From contig NZ_JACHNA010000001.1 in the NCBI RefSeq assembly GCF_014205175.1, positions 124,001 to 188,000 on the forward strand: a DNA stretch of 64,000 nucleotides, written 5' to 3'. A program made the position numbers and the translations under genes. The notes below the pieces were generated by a model that was not told where the DNA came from, searched no databases, and saw only the letters and a list, made by a program, of their open reading frames with translations. Positions 10,118-17,767 of this stretch are shown here, piece by piece (the stretch's first letter is position 1; each line of letters starts with the position of its first letter). The DNA comes from Micrococcus cohnii. GTDB lineage: Bacteria; Actinomycetota; Actinomycetes; Actinomycetales; Micrococcaceae.

Positions 10118-11496
10118 TGCCGGACGCCGCGCAGGATCCCGGCGAGCAGAGCGGGATCGCCACAGCCGACTCTGCTCCTGAGAGCTCCGGCCTGGACCTG
10201 ACGCCCGGCTGGGTGCGGCCCGAGCGGAACGGACCCACGGACGGGCAGGTCGCCGGCACCGATCTGGCGGTGGGGCTGGAACAGATCGAGCGGGCGCGCT
10301 CGCGCATCGAGGACGTCGCGGTGACCACCCCCATGCTGGCGGCACGAGAGCTGTCCGCGCAGACCGGCCTGACGGTGCAGTACAAATGCGAGAACCTGCA
10401 GCGCTCCGGCTCTTTCAAGGTCCGCGGTGCCTCCGCCCGCATCGCGGCGCTCACGGAGGCCGAGCGCGACCGCGGGGTGGTCGCGGCCTCGGCGGGCAAC
10501 CATGCCCAGGGGGTCGCCCTGGCGGCGGCCCGCCGTGGCATCCGCGCGCGCATCGTCATGCCGCGCGGCGTGGCCCTGCCGAAGCTCCAGGCCACGCGCT
10601 CCTACGGCGCCGAGGTGGTGCTGCACGGCGCGAGCGTTGACGAGGCCCTGGCCGAGGCGGAACGTCACGCGCAGCACAGCGGCGCCGTGCTCCTCCATCC
10701 CTTCGACCATCCGGAGATCGTCGCGGGTCAGGGGACGGTCGGTCTGGAGATCCTCGAGCAGATGCCCGAGGTCGAGACGGTCGTCGTCGGCATGGGCGGG
10801 GGAGGGCTCATCGCCGGGGTCGCGCTGGCGGTGAAACAGCGAGCCGCGCAGCTCGGGCGTCGGGTGCGCGTCGTCGGCGTGCAGGCGGCCGAGGCCGCGG
10901 CCTACGTCGGTTCGCTCGAGGCGGGGCAGGTCACCGCGCTGAAGAGCGTGTCGACGATCGCCGACGGCATTGCCGTCGCTCGTCCCGGGCAGGTGCCCTT
11001 CGAGATCATCCGCGACACGGTCGACGCCGTCGTCACGGTCAGCGAGGACGAGATCGCGGGGGCGATCGTCCATCTCATGGAACGGGCGAAGCTCGTGGTG
11101 GAACCCGCCGGAGCAGTCGGGGCGGCCGCACTGCTCTCGGGCCGGATCCAGGCGCTCGGCCTCGACCCGGGGCCGACGGCGGTGGTTCTCTCGGGCGGCA
11201 ACATCGACCCAATGCTCATGCTCAAGTCCATTCAGTCGGGCCTGGCGGTGAGCGGACGATACCTGGGGGTGCGGATCGCGCTGCGCGACCGGCCCGGCGA
11301 ACTCGCGACTATCTCCCGGATCATCGCGGAGGCCGAGGCAAACGTGGTGCGGGTGGACCACACCCGTGCCGGGCCCGAACCGGCCGTCTCAGGGGTCTAC
11401 ATCGTGATCGACATGGAGACCCGCGGCCATGAGCACTCCGCCCGCGTGCTCGCCGCGCTGCGCGCGCACGACTATCGGTGCGACCGGCTCTACTGA
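10117..11496 (+). CDS. ilvA: Threonine dehydratase (threonine ammonia-lyase), PLP fold type II with ACT domain
   Basis: Converts L-threonine to 2-oxobutanoate and ammonia for isoleucine synthesis or threonine breakdown. The 459-residue protein has a 55-residue N-terminal extension, then the PLP domain with the Schiff-base Lys101 in SGSFKVRGA, the SAGNHAQG loop and a glycine-rich GMGGGGL phosphate loop. One ACT-like domain follows from about residue 385 (LRDRPGELATISRIIAEAEANV). A single ACT domain resembles the short, catabolic-style or actinobacterial IlvA. The ATG overlaps the upstream stop by one base. The frame stays open to the left, but that part overlaps the transporter and is not used. 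Confidence 0.93.
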   Translation: MPDAAQDPGEQSGIATADSAPESSGLDLTPGWVRPERNGPTDGQVAGTDLAVGLEQIERARSRIEDVAVTTPMLAARELSAQTGLTVQYKCENLQRSGSFKVRGASARIAALTEAERDRGVVAASAGNHAQGVALAAARRGIRARIVMPRGVALPKLQATRSYGAEVVLHGASVDEALAEAERHAQHSGAVLLHPFDHPEIVAGQGTVGLEILEQMPEVETVVVGMGGGGLIAGVALAVKQRAAQLGRRVRVVGVQAAEAAAYVGSLEAGQVTALKSVSTIADGIAVARPGQVPFEIIRDTVDAVVTVSEDEIAGAIVHLMERAKLVVEPAGAVGAAALLSGRIQALGLDPGPTAVVLSGGNIDPMLMLKSIQSGLAVSGRYLGVRIALRDRPGELATISRIIAEAEANVVRVDHTRAGPEPAVSGVYIVIDMETRGHEHSARVLAALRAHDYRCDRLY

Positions 11497-11516
11497 GCTG
11501 AACCCGGGCGGAGCCC

Positions 11517-11548
11517 CGAGGGGAGCACGCCGGGCGCGGCTCCCCTCG
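11517..11548. terminator. Bidirectional hairpin between ilvA and the GPP34 gene
   Basis: A 10-bp stem CGAGGGGAGC with its complement lies in the 58-nt gap between two convergent stop codons. Confidence 0.6.
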
Positions 11549-11554
11549 TCCGGC

Positions 11555-12298
11555 TCAGGCGGTGCGCGGGCTGGAGCCGTGCGGATCCTGCGTGGAAGCG
11601 CGATGCTCCGGCACCTCGGCCTCGGCGGCCCGCTCGTGCTCCTCGCGTGCGGCGTCCTCGGCGGAGGGCAGGGCCGCGGCGCTGAGCGCTCCGGACAGGG
11701 ACCGCACCGATGCCCCCAGGGCCACGGCATAGGGGTTCGACTGGGTCTTGGCGGCGATGCCTCGCACCAGCTCGCGTCGTCCCTGCTCGCGGCCGGCGCC
11801 GGCCAACAGCGTGGGAGCCAGGTTCAGTTCGCCGAGCGCCGCCAGCAGCAGTTCATCGGCTTCGGTGGCCTCCGCGCCGCCGGTGAGCACGGCGGCCAGG
11901 CGTTCCCGGATCTCGTGGCGGGCCGTCGTGGAGGCGGGCAGATGGGTCGTGCTCAGCAGCGACTTCTCCCGTCTCAGCAGCCCCTGCTCGGTCAGGTGCG
12001 CTTCGACGGCCTTGCGGGCCTTCGGGGTTCCCGCCGCGACGAGCTTGTGCAGCGGCGTGTTCGCGGCCTTGTCGACGGCGGGCAGCAGGGCGTCAAGGAC
12101 GGGATGCCCGGCGGTTCCGCCGGCGACGACGATGACGCGCGCCTGCGCGGGGTCGCGGGACTCCTCGAGCCGCACCACCCCCGCTTCGGCGAGGTCCTGC
12201 AGGGCCGCCGCCGCAAGGGCCGGGCCGTGCGCGGACGGTGACTCGCTCGACCCGTCCGCGCGGGTGAGCAGCAGGTGCATCTTCTCCATGGTGAGCAT
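11555..12298 (-). CDS. GPP34 (GOLPH3-like) family protein
   Basis: The protein has 247 residues. It shows the helical-bundle layout of bacterial GPP34 proteins: a start-proximal LLLTRADG, an Ala-rich helix with LAEAGVVRLEE, then LHKLVAAGTPKARKAVEAHLTEQGLLRREK. A loop with TARHEIRERLAAVL follows, then ELLLAALGELNLAPTLL and RRELVRGIAAKTQSNP. In eukaryotes GOLPH3 binds PI4P; the bacterial role is unknown. The start ATG at 12298 has no Shine-Dalgarno but a TAGGTT hexamer 6 nt upstream, fitting a leaderless mRNA. It is convergent with ilvA. The family match is by pattern and moderately certain. Confidence 0.75.
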   Translation of the reverse strand: MLTMEKMHLLLTRADGSSESPSAHGPALAAAALQDLAEAGVVRLEESRDPAQARVIVVAGGTAGHPVLDALLPAVDKAANTPLHKLVAAGTPKARKAVEAHLTEQGLLRREKSLLSTTHLPASTTARHEIRERLAAVLTGGAEATEADELLLAALGELNLAPTLLAGAGREQGRRELVRGIAAKTQSNPYAVALGASVRSLSGALSAAALPSAEDAAREEHERAAEAEVPEHRASTQDPHGSSPRTA

Positions 12299-12304
12299 GG
12301 TGCA

Positions 12305-12310
12305 AACCTA
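12305..12310 (-). promoter_or_regulatory. Leaderless-type -10 (TAGGTT) for the GPP34 gene
   Basis: TAGGTT on the minus strand ends 6 nt before the ATG at 12298, so transcription should begin at the start codon. Confidence 0.5.
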
Positions 12311-12397
12311 GCAGCGGCGGTCCGTGGCGACGACGGCCCGAGCGCGGCGCACGGTGGCCAGCATGGGCGGGCGCACAAGGCCCGAGACGACCCGGGG

Positions 12398-12429
12398 GGA
12401 CGGCCCGCCGTGCGTGGCGGACCGTCCCT
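12398..12429 (-). terminator. Hairpin terminator after greA
   Basis: A stem of 7 bp, one mismatch and 5 bp with a 6-nt loop lies 58 nt beyond the greA stop. The 12299-12486 gap holds no gene. Confidence 0.5.
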
Positions 12430-12486
12430 CCGGGAACTCACGCGGTCGGGCACAGCCCGAACGCCGCTGTCGATGTCGTCTCTGAC

Positions 12487-12981
12487 TCAGGCGCCGTAGC
12501 CCTTGACCTCGAGGATCTCGACCTTGATCTCCTTGCCGTTCGGCGCGGTGTAGGAGACCTTCTGCCCGACCTTCGCGCCGGAGATGGCCTCGCCGAGCGG
12601 AGAGCGCTCCGAGTAGACCTCGAGGTCCTCGCCGTCGGCGGCGATCTCGCGGTTCCCGAACAGGAACGTCATCTCGTCGCCGGCGACGGTGGCGGTGACG
12701 ACGGTGCCGGGGTGCACGAGGCCGTCGTCCTCGGCTGCCTCGCCCACCCGGGCGGTCTCGAGCAGCTGCGTGAGCTCGGCGATGCGGCCCTCGTTCTTGG
12801 ACTGCTCCTCGCGCGCAGCGTGGTAACCGCCGTTCTCCTTCAGGTCGCCCTCGTCACGGGCCGCCTCGATGCGGTCGATGATCTCCTGGCGGTACGGGCC
12901 GGAGATGTGCTCGAGTTCCTTGGAGAGACGGTCGTACGCCTCCTGGGTGAGCCACGGGGCGTCAGCCGAGTTCGTCGACAT
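12487..12981 (-). CDS. greA: Transcription elongation factor GreA
   Basis: GreA enters the RNA polymerase secondary channel and stimulates cleavage of backtracked RNA. The 164-residue length is normal. The N-terminal coiled coil (about 10-80) contains DEGDLKENGGYHAAREEQ, with the acidic tip residues D and E that coordinate Mg. The C-terminal FKBP-like domain holds the YSERSPLGEAISGAKVG signature. The ATG at 12981 is set by GAAGGAG, although the frame is open further upstream. It is probably monocistronic, with a long structured leader described separately. Confidence 0.97.
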   Translation of the reverse strand: MSTNSADAPWLTQEAYDRLSKELEHISGPYRQEIIDRIEAARDEGDLKENGGYHAAREEQSKNEGRIAELTQLLETARVGEAAEDDGLVHPGTVVTATVAGDEMTFLFGNREIAADGEDLEVYSERSPLGEAISGAKVGQKVSYTAPNGKEIKVEILEVKGYGA

Positions 12982-13071
12982 GGTGGACTCCTTCGTTTGC
13001 CGTGTGCCGCGCCCGGGGCGGGAGCGGCGTGGAAGAGGACTGCGCATGACGGCGTCGCGCCGTATGACAGA

Positions 13072-13114
13072 GCCCCGCCGGGACCAGCGAGCGTCGTCAC
13101 CTGGTCGGCGGGGC
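13072..13114 (-). terminator. Terminator-like hairpin in the greA leader
   Basis: A 14-bp stem (GCCCCGCC plus GACCAG arms, with a 2-nt bulge) encloses a 13-nt loop. It lies about 60 nt beyond the DUF4307 stop, but also about 10 nt downstream of the probable greA transcription start. It may therefore both end DUF4307 transcripts and attenuate greA. Confidence 0.5.
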
Positions 13115-13131
13115 CGTGCATGCTGAGGGTC

Positions 13132-13137
13132 AGTCTA
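13132..13137 (-). promoter_or_regulatory. Candidate -10 (TAGACT) for greA
   Basis: TAGACT on the minus strand would start RNA near 13124, leaving a leader of about 140 nt that includes the hairpin at 13072-13114. Confidence 0.4.
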
Positions 13138-13175
13138 GCCGGTGGCGTGGGCCACGGTCGACGCGGGCCGGCGTC

Positions 13176-13637
13176 TCACCGCTCGCGGCACGTGTCGACG
13201 ACCCCGGTGACCCCGCGACCGACCGTGCGCACGTCGACGGTGTAGTAATGGGTGTCGTCGCCGGGCGTCGAGCGGTCCTCAGGGTTCAGGCCGTCGAGGC
13301 GGACGGTGCGGAAGCCGACGGGGCCGGCCTGTTCGTCCAGCACCGTCACGTCGCACTCGACGGCGACGCCGGCCGGGGCGCCCACCTGGAAGGTCACTCG
13401 AGTCAGCGAGGAGTCGACGACTTCGTAGCCGACGTCCTTGAACGAGATGCCCGTCGAGGACTGCGTGAACGCCAGCCACGCTGCGACCAGCACGGCGGCG
13501 ACGAGTGCCATGATCGCCCACATCCGGCGCAGTCGCCCCTGTGACGGGCGCCGTTGAGGGCGTCCGTAACGGTTGGCTAGGGTGGACGACTGCGCGTCTG
13601 CGCCGCTGTCCACGGCGGCGGGAACGGTGGGTTTCAT
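13176..13637 (-). CDS. DUF4307 single-pass membrane protein
   Basis: The protein has 153 residues: an N-terminal cytoplasmic stretch with the family hallmark LANRYGRP at about 20-27, basic RRMW, one membrane helix at about 40-57 (IMALVAAVLVAAWLAF), and an extracytoplasmic beta-rich domain of about 95 residues with two Cys. The function of DUF4307 is unknown. It commonly lies beside mca and greA in actinobacteria, as here. The start ATG at 13637 is picked because TAGGCT lies 8 nt upstream, with no Shine-Dalgarno. An open extension further upstream overlaps mca and is not used. Confidence 0.85.
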   Translation of the reverse strand: MKPTVPAAVDSGADAQSSTLANRYGRPQRRPSQGRLRRMWAIMALVAAVLVAAWLAFTQSSTGISFKDVGYEVVDSSLTRVTFQVGAPAGVAVECDVTVLDEQAGPVGFRTVRLDGLNPEDRSTPGDDTHYYTVDVRTVGRGVTGVVDTCRER

Positions 13638-13645
13638 TGCCCGCC

Positions 13646-13651
13646 AGCCTA
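13646..13651 (-). promoter_or_regulatory. Leaderless-type -10 (TAGGCT) for the DUF4307 gene
   Basis: TAGGCT on the minus strand lies 8 nt before the ATG at 13637, in the 46-nt divergent gap with mca. Confidence 0.5.
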
Positions 13652-13683
13652 CCGGGCGCACCCGATCCCTCCGCGAAGGAAGA

Positions 13684-14784
13684 ATGAGGTATCCCGTGAG
13701 CGCAGAGCATCCCGCCGGCGGTGTCCCGGTCGGACACAGCGGCCGCGTGAATGCCGCTGAGCCGCTCGAGCCGAATCCCGCCACCGGCGTGCCCTCGTCC
13801 GCGGGTCTGCGTCTGATGGCCGTGCACGCCCACCCTGATGACGAGTCCTCGAAGGGCGCCGCGATGATGGCCGCGTACGAGGACGCGGGGGCGGAGGTTT
13901 ACGTGGTCACCTGCACCGGCGGCGAGGCCGGTGATCTGCTCAACGAGAACTATGAGGATCCGATCGCGTGTGAGCGTGACATCGCCGCCGTGCGCCGCGC
14001 CGAAATGGCCGAGGCGCAGGCCGCTCTGGGCGTCGATCACGAGTGGCTCGGTTTCCTTGACTCCGGCCTGCCCGAGGGAGACCCGCTGCCGGATCTGCCG
14101 CCGAACAGTTTCGCGACCCTGGACCTGCGCACGGCGGCCCTGCCCCTGGTCTCCTTGATCCGACGGATCCGCCCCCACGTGCTCATCAGCTACGACGAGG
14201 TCGGCGGCTATCCGCATCCCGACCATGTGCAGGCGCATAAGGTGACCGTCGAGGCATACCGTGCCGCCGGGATCGCCGAGGAGTATCCCGAGGCCGGTGC
14301 TCCGTGGGAGGTCTTGAAGCTGTACTACGACCGCGCCTTCAACCCGGACAAGTACCGCACCCTGCATCAGGCCTACCTGGACAGCGGGCTCCCGTCGCCC
14401 CTCGAGAAACGGATCGTCATGTACGACGCCATGGAGCGGCTGCGCGAGGCGCGCGAGCGGCAGGCCGCGGGCGAGGACGTCCCGGACCCGGAGGACGCCC
14501 CCGGGTGGTTCATCCCCGCGCACGAGGTGACGACTCAGGTTCCCGTTGGCTCCCACCTCGAGCGGCGGGATGCTGCACTGCGGGCGCATCGGACGCAGGT
14601 GGACCCCGAGGGATTCTTCTTCGACACCCCGAACGACATGATCCGCGAGAGCTGGCCCTGGGAGGATTACGTGCTGGTGGACTCCCGCGTGCCGGTGACC
14701 CTGCCTGAGGACGACCTCTTCCACGGCCTGCGCGAGGGGTCGGGCCGGGTCGGCTCGCCCGAGGATCTCCGACCGCGCGAGTAG
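13684..14784 (+). CDS. mca: Mycothiol S-conjugate amidase (PIG-L fold)
   Basis: Mca cleaves mycothiol conjugates of toxins to mercapturic acids and glucosaminyl-inositol, a detoxification step specific to actinobacteria. The protein has 366 residues with the zinc motif AHPDDESSKGAA near residue 50. The TGGEAGDLLN segment and a second metal motif HPDH in GGYPHPDHVQAHK follow. A C-terminal region with WPWEDYVLV completes the fold. About 45 N-terminal residues precede the usual start. The ATG at 13684 has GAAGGA very close; a GTG at 13696 with GAGG 6 nt upstream is equally possible. The GTG-starting small membrane gene follows in 11 nt. Confidence 0.92.
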   Translation: MRYPVSAEHPAGGVPVGHSGRVNAAEPLEPNPATGVPSSAGLRLMAVHAHPDDESSKGAAMMAAYEDAGAEVYVVTCTGGEAGDLLNENYEDPIACERDIAAVRRAEMAEAQAALGVDHEWLGFLDSGLPEGDPLPDLPPNSFATLDLRTAALPLVSLIRRIRPHVLISYDEVGGYPHPDHVQAHKVTVEAYRAAGIAEEYPEAGAPWEVLKLYYDRAFNPDKYRTLHQAYLDSGLPSPLEKRIVMYDAMERLREARERQAAGEDVPDPEDAPGWFIPAHEVTTQVPVGSHLERRDAALRAHRTQVDPEGFFFDTPNDMIRESWPWEDYVLVDSRVPVTLPEDDLFHGLREGSGRVGSPEDLRPRE

Positions 14785-14787
14785 ACT
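14782..14787 (+). promoter_or_regulatory. Leaderless-type -10 (TAGACT) for the small membrane protein gene
   Basis: TAGACT overlaps the mca stop codon (TAG) and lies 8 nt before the GTG at 14796. Confidence 0.45.
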
Positions 14788-14795
14788 GGACCGCT

Positions 14796-15221
14796 GTGAA
14801 CACCTGGACCGACCTGCCCCTGGCCCTCACGGCCCCGCTGACGCGGATCGTGCTCGGCGCCGATGCGCAGAACGAGGCACCCGCGCCCGCCGTGCCGGAG
14901 CCGACTCTGCGCCCCGGGCTGGACAAGACGGACATCACTCCCGGCATCGAAGGGTTCCTGTTCACCGCCCTGATGGTGGCCATGGCGGTGATCGTGCTGC
15001 GCCTGATGGTCCGTTCCGTGCGGCGTGTGCAGCAGCGTTCGCCGGACGCGGAGGCCATGCTGGTGGAGCGGCACCAGGGTCATCTCACGCCCGAGCAGCG
15101 GGCGGCCGGAGAGCAGCTCGACGCGGACGCCGGGGACCGTCTGGCCCGGCTGCAGGCCAAGTACCCCGGATATCTCGCCGAACCGACACCGGAACCACGG
15201 GAGCCCGACACCGGCCGGTGA
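14796..15221 (+). CDS. Small single-pass membrane protein (Rv1083-like position)
   Basis: The protein has 141 residues: a short N-terminal hydrophobic stretch, an Ala/Pro linker, one clear membrane helix at about 52-72 (GFLFTALMVAMAVIVLRLMV), and a charged cytoplasmic tail with a Pro-rich end. No catalytic motif is visible. Position between mca and the hemolysin III gene matches mycobacterial Rv1083, a small membrane protein of unknown function. The start is a GTG without Shine-Dalgarno, consistent with the -10 element 8 nt upstream. Confidence 0.75.
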   Translation: MNTWTDLPLALTAPLTRIVLGADAQNEAPAPAVPEPTLRPGLDKTDITPGIEGFLFTALMVAMAVIVLRLMVRSVRRVQQRSPDAEAMLVERHQGHLTPEQRAAGEQLDADAGDRLARLQAKYPGYLAEPTPEPREPDTGR

Positions 15222-15285
15222 CCTCGTCTGGGCGCGGCGTCGTCGGCGTCGTCGGGATCAGGCTCCCGCCCTCGCGGGCTGCCGC

Positions 15286-15978
15286 TCAGCGCGCAGCCAG
15301 AACGCCGAGCAGGATCGCGACGTAGTGGCAGGAGAATCCGGCCACCGTGAACGCGTGGAACAGTTCGTGGAAGCCGAACCACTCGCGGTGCAGCGTCGGC
15401 GCCTTCAGCGCATAGCACACGGCCCCGACGATGTAGGCGGCGCCGCCCACGCAGATCAGCACCGCGGCGGGCGCGGACGCGTCGAAGAACTCGCCGATGT
15501 ACAACAGCGCCGCCAACCCCAGCACCACGTACACGGGGGTGTAGAGCCACCTCGGCGCGTCGGTCCACAGCAGCCGGAAGGCGACGCCCGCGGCGGCACC
15601 GACCCAGATCAGCCACAGCAGCAGAGTCGCGCTGGACCGTGAGAGCAGGCATGCGGCCAGCGGGGTGTAGGTGCCGGCGATCACCAGCATGATGTTCGTG
15701 TGGTCCAGTCGTTTGAGCACGCGGGACACCGTCGGGTTCCACTGCGCGAGGTGGTAGGTCGCCGAGACGCTGAACAGCGCCAGTCCGGTGACGGCGTACA
15801 CTCCGCAGGCCCAGCGCAGCGTCGCGGTCGGGGCGAGCACGAGCAGCACGACGCTGGCCACGAGCACCACCGGGATCATCGCGGCGTGGCTCCAGCCGCG
15901 CAGACGCGGCTTGAACAGAGGGTCGTCCGGGTCGGTGACCCGCGGAATGCGCAGGCGGGCAGAGGTCATGTCCTTCAT
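15286..15978 (-). CDS. Hemolysin III family (PAQR/YqfA-like) membrane protein
   Basis: The protein has 230 residues and seven membrane helices, with family residues visible: the early SATYHL segment, the LDHTNIMLVIAGTYTPL segment, and a C-terminal metal-type FHELFHAF. The name hemolysin III is historical; bacterial members belong to the PAQR/alkaline ceramidase superfamily of zinc-dependent membrane hydrolases, and activity is untested here. The start is uncertain between the Met codons at 15978 and 15969, neither with a convincing Shine-Dalgarno. It is divergent from the prenyltransferase gene, as in mycobacterial Rv1085c/Rv1086. Confidence 0.88.
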   Translation of the reverse strand: MKDMTSARLRIPRVTDPDDPLFKPRLRGWSHAAMIPVVLVASVVLLVLAPTATLRWACGVYAVTGLALFSVSATYHLAQWNPTVSRVLKRLDHTNIMLVIAGTYTPLAACLLSRSSATLLLWLIWVGAAAGVAFRLLWTDAPRWLYTPVYVVLGLAALLYIGEFFDASAPAAVLICVGGAAYIVGAVCYALKAPTLHREWFGFHELFHAFTVAGFSCHYVAILLGVLAAR

Positions 15979-16075
15979 CCTGTCACCGACGCGGGATCCG
16001 AGCGTCGGGGTGGACGGGACGCGCCGAGACCGGTCCCCAGCGACGGCCACGACACGTCGACCCCGCTGCGGCGCG

Positions 16076-16081
16076 TATCCT
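16076..16081 (+). promoter_or_regulatory. Candidate -10 (TATCCT) for the cis-prenyltransferase gene
   Basis: TATCCT lies in the 176-nt divergent gap and gives a leader of about 65 nt. Nothing else stands out in the gap. Confidence 0.3.
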
Positions 16082-16154
16082 TCAAGGGCGGACCGGTCGG
16101 ACGTCGTCCTGGCCCCGCGGGTCGGCCACGTCAGTCAGGAGTCGAACGGAAGAG

Positions 16155-16940
16155 GTGATCGTCAGGGTGCGACAGCCCGAGGTCATGTATCGGCTCTACG
16201 AACGGCGGCTGGCCGCACGCCTCGACCGCCAGCGCCTCCCGCACCACGTGGGGGTGATGGTCGACGGGAACCGCCGCTGGGCGCGCGCGTTCGGTGCGAG
16301 CACCGAGCAGGGGCACCAGGCGGGGGCGGACCGCATCGTCGAGTTCATCGGCTGGTGCGACGACCTGGGCATCCGCGTGGTCACTCTGTACATGCTCTCC
16401 ACCGACAACCTCACGCGGCCGGAGGCCGAGCTGGCCCCGTTGCTGCGGATCATCGACGAGACCGCCCGCCGCCTGGCCGAACCGCGCCAGGACCGTCAGC
16501 CGGCGCGCGTGCAGCCGGTCGGCGCCGTCGATCTGCTCCCGGACACGTTGGCGCAGAGCCTGCGGCGGATCTCCGAGCAGACGGAGTCGAACACGGGCAT
16601 CCATATCAACGTGGCTGTCGGCTACGGCGGCCGACGGGAGATCGTCGACGCGGTGCGTGAGCTGCTCCACGAGGCGCATGGGCGGGGGCGGACGGCCGCG
16701 GAGGTCGCCGACCGGCTCAGCGTCGAGCAGATCTCGGACCGTCTGTACACCCGCGGACAACCGGATCCGGACCTGGTGATCCGCACCTCGGGGGAGCAGC
16801 GGCTCTCCGGGTTCTTGATGTGGCAGTCCGCGTACTCGGAGTTCTACTTCTGCGAAGCGCTGTGGCCGGACTTCCGGCGTGTGGACTTCCTGCGCGCGCT
16901 GCGCGACTTCTCAGGCCGTCAGCGCCGCTTCGGAGCCTGA
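16155..16940 (+). CDS. uppS: Short-chain cis-prenyltransferase (Z-farnesyl/isoprenyl diphosphate synthase family)
   Basis: The UppS-family fold condenses isopentenyl diphosphate in cis onto allylic diphosphates. The 261-residue protein shows the diphosphate-binding MVDGNRRWAR near residue 36, LSTDNLTRP, VGYGGRREIVDAV and the RTSGEQRLSGFLMWQSAYSE signature. LSTDN in place of the usual FSTEN, and the overall pattern, resemble mycobacterial Rv1086, which makes Z,E-farnesyl diphosphate rather than undecaprenyl diphosphate. The product here is therefore likely short-chain and may feed decaprenyl phosphate synthesis. The GTG at 16155 gives the best length match; a GTG at 16167 has better Shine-Dalgarno spacing. 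The 3' end overlaps the convergent rhomboid gene by 30 bp. Confidence 0.9.
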   Translation: MIVRVRQPEVMYRLYERRLAARLDRQRLPHHVGVMVDGNRRWARAFGASTEQGHQAGADRIVEFIGWCDDLGIRVVTLYMLSTDNLTRPEAELAPLLRIIDETARRLAEPRQDRQPARVQPVGAVDLLPDTLAQSLRRISEQTESNTGIHINVAVGYGGRREIVDAVRELLHEAHGRGRTAAEVADRLSVEQISDRLYTRGQPDPDLVIRTSGEQRLSGFLMWQSAYSEFYFCEALWPDFRRVDFLRALRDFSGRQRRFGA

Positions 16941-17612
16941 GTCCAGCGGGGGCCGACCGCCCTCGACCCGGTCGATCTTGCCGAGCAGCAGGGCCGCGAG
17001 CACGCCGGTGATGGCACCAGCCAGGTGCGCGCTCCAGGAGACGCCCGCCTGGGGGATCAGCCCGGCGATCGTGCCGCCCAGCAGCGGGCCGGTCACCAGC
17101 AGGCAGATCGACAGCGTCAGCCACCGTCGCGCCGAGAATCCGTACACCAGCAGGAAGCACGTGAACGCGTACACGATGCCCGAGGCGCCGATGTGCGCTC
17201 CCGGCGTCCCGAGCAACCAAGTGAGCAGCCCCGCACCGAGCCAGCACACCGTCGTCAGGTACCAGGGCCGGCGCGAGACGAGCGCGGCGGTCGGGGACAG
17301 CACCAGCACGACGGCGGCATTGCCGACCAGATGCTGCCATGAACCGTGCATGACGGGCATCGAGAACATCCCCGCGAGCCCGTCCATGGTGCGCGGCACG
17401 ACGGCGAACGTCGCCTGCACGGCGGGCCCGCCCAGCCATCCGACCGGGAAACACACGAACATGAGGGCCAGCAGGATCAGCGTCGGTCCGAACCACCGCA
17501 GCAGGGCGGCCCCGGAGCCGTTGAGAAGAGCGCCGAGCAGCCCCTCTCCGGGGCCCTCGGAGCTGGCCGCGGACAGGCTCGATTCGAGGCTCGGCAGCAG
17601 TCGATCACGCAT
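16911..17612 (-). CDS. Rhomboid-family intramembrane serine protease
   Basis: The protein has 233 residues and six predicted membrane helices. The catalytic dyad is visible: Ser144 in GASG (142-145) and His196 in SWSAHLAG. The oxyanion-region HLVGN with His94 and Asn98 is present in the MHGSWQHLVGNA loop. Rhomboids cleave membrane proteins near their helices; no substrate can be named from context. It overlaps the last 30 bp of the cis-prenyltransferase gene in the opposite orientation and is divergent from the PhoH gene. Confidence 0.9.
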   Translation of the reverse strand: MRDRLLPSLESSLSAASSEGPGEGLLGALLNGSGAALLRWFGPTLILLALMFVCFPVGWLGGPAVQATFAVVPRTMDGLAGMFSMPVMHGSWQHLVGNAAVVLVLSPTAALVSRRPWYLTTVCWLGAGLLTWLLGTPGAHIGASGIVYAFTCFLLVYGFSARRWLTLSICLLVTGPLLGGTIAGLIPQAGVSWSAHLAGAITGVLAALLLGKIDRVEGGRPPLDSGSEAALTA

Positions 17613-17767
17613 GAGGTCTCCCGGAGGTCTCGTGGAGGACGAGGTCGGGGCGTCCGCCGACCGCGGTCACCACCGGTTCACGGGACATTCACCGCCGAGG
17701 CGGCCCGTCCGTCACCGTCGGAGCCTAGCGTGGTCGTCGTCACCGAATCATCAGAAAGGGCCCGACT

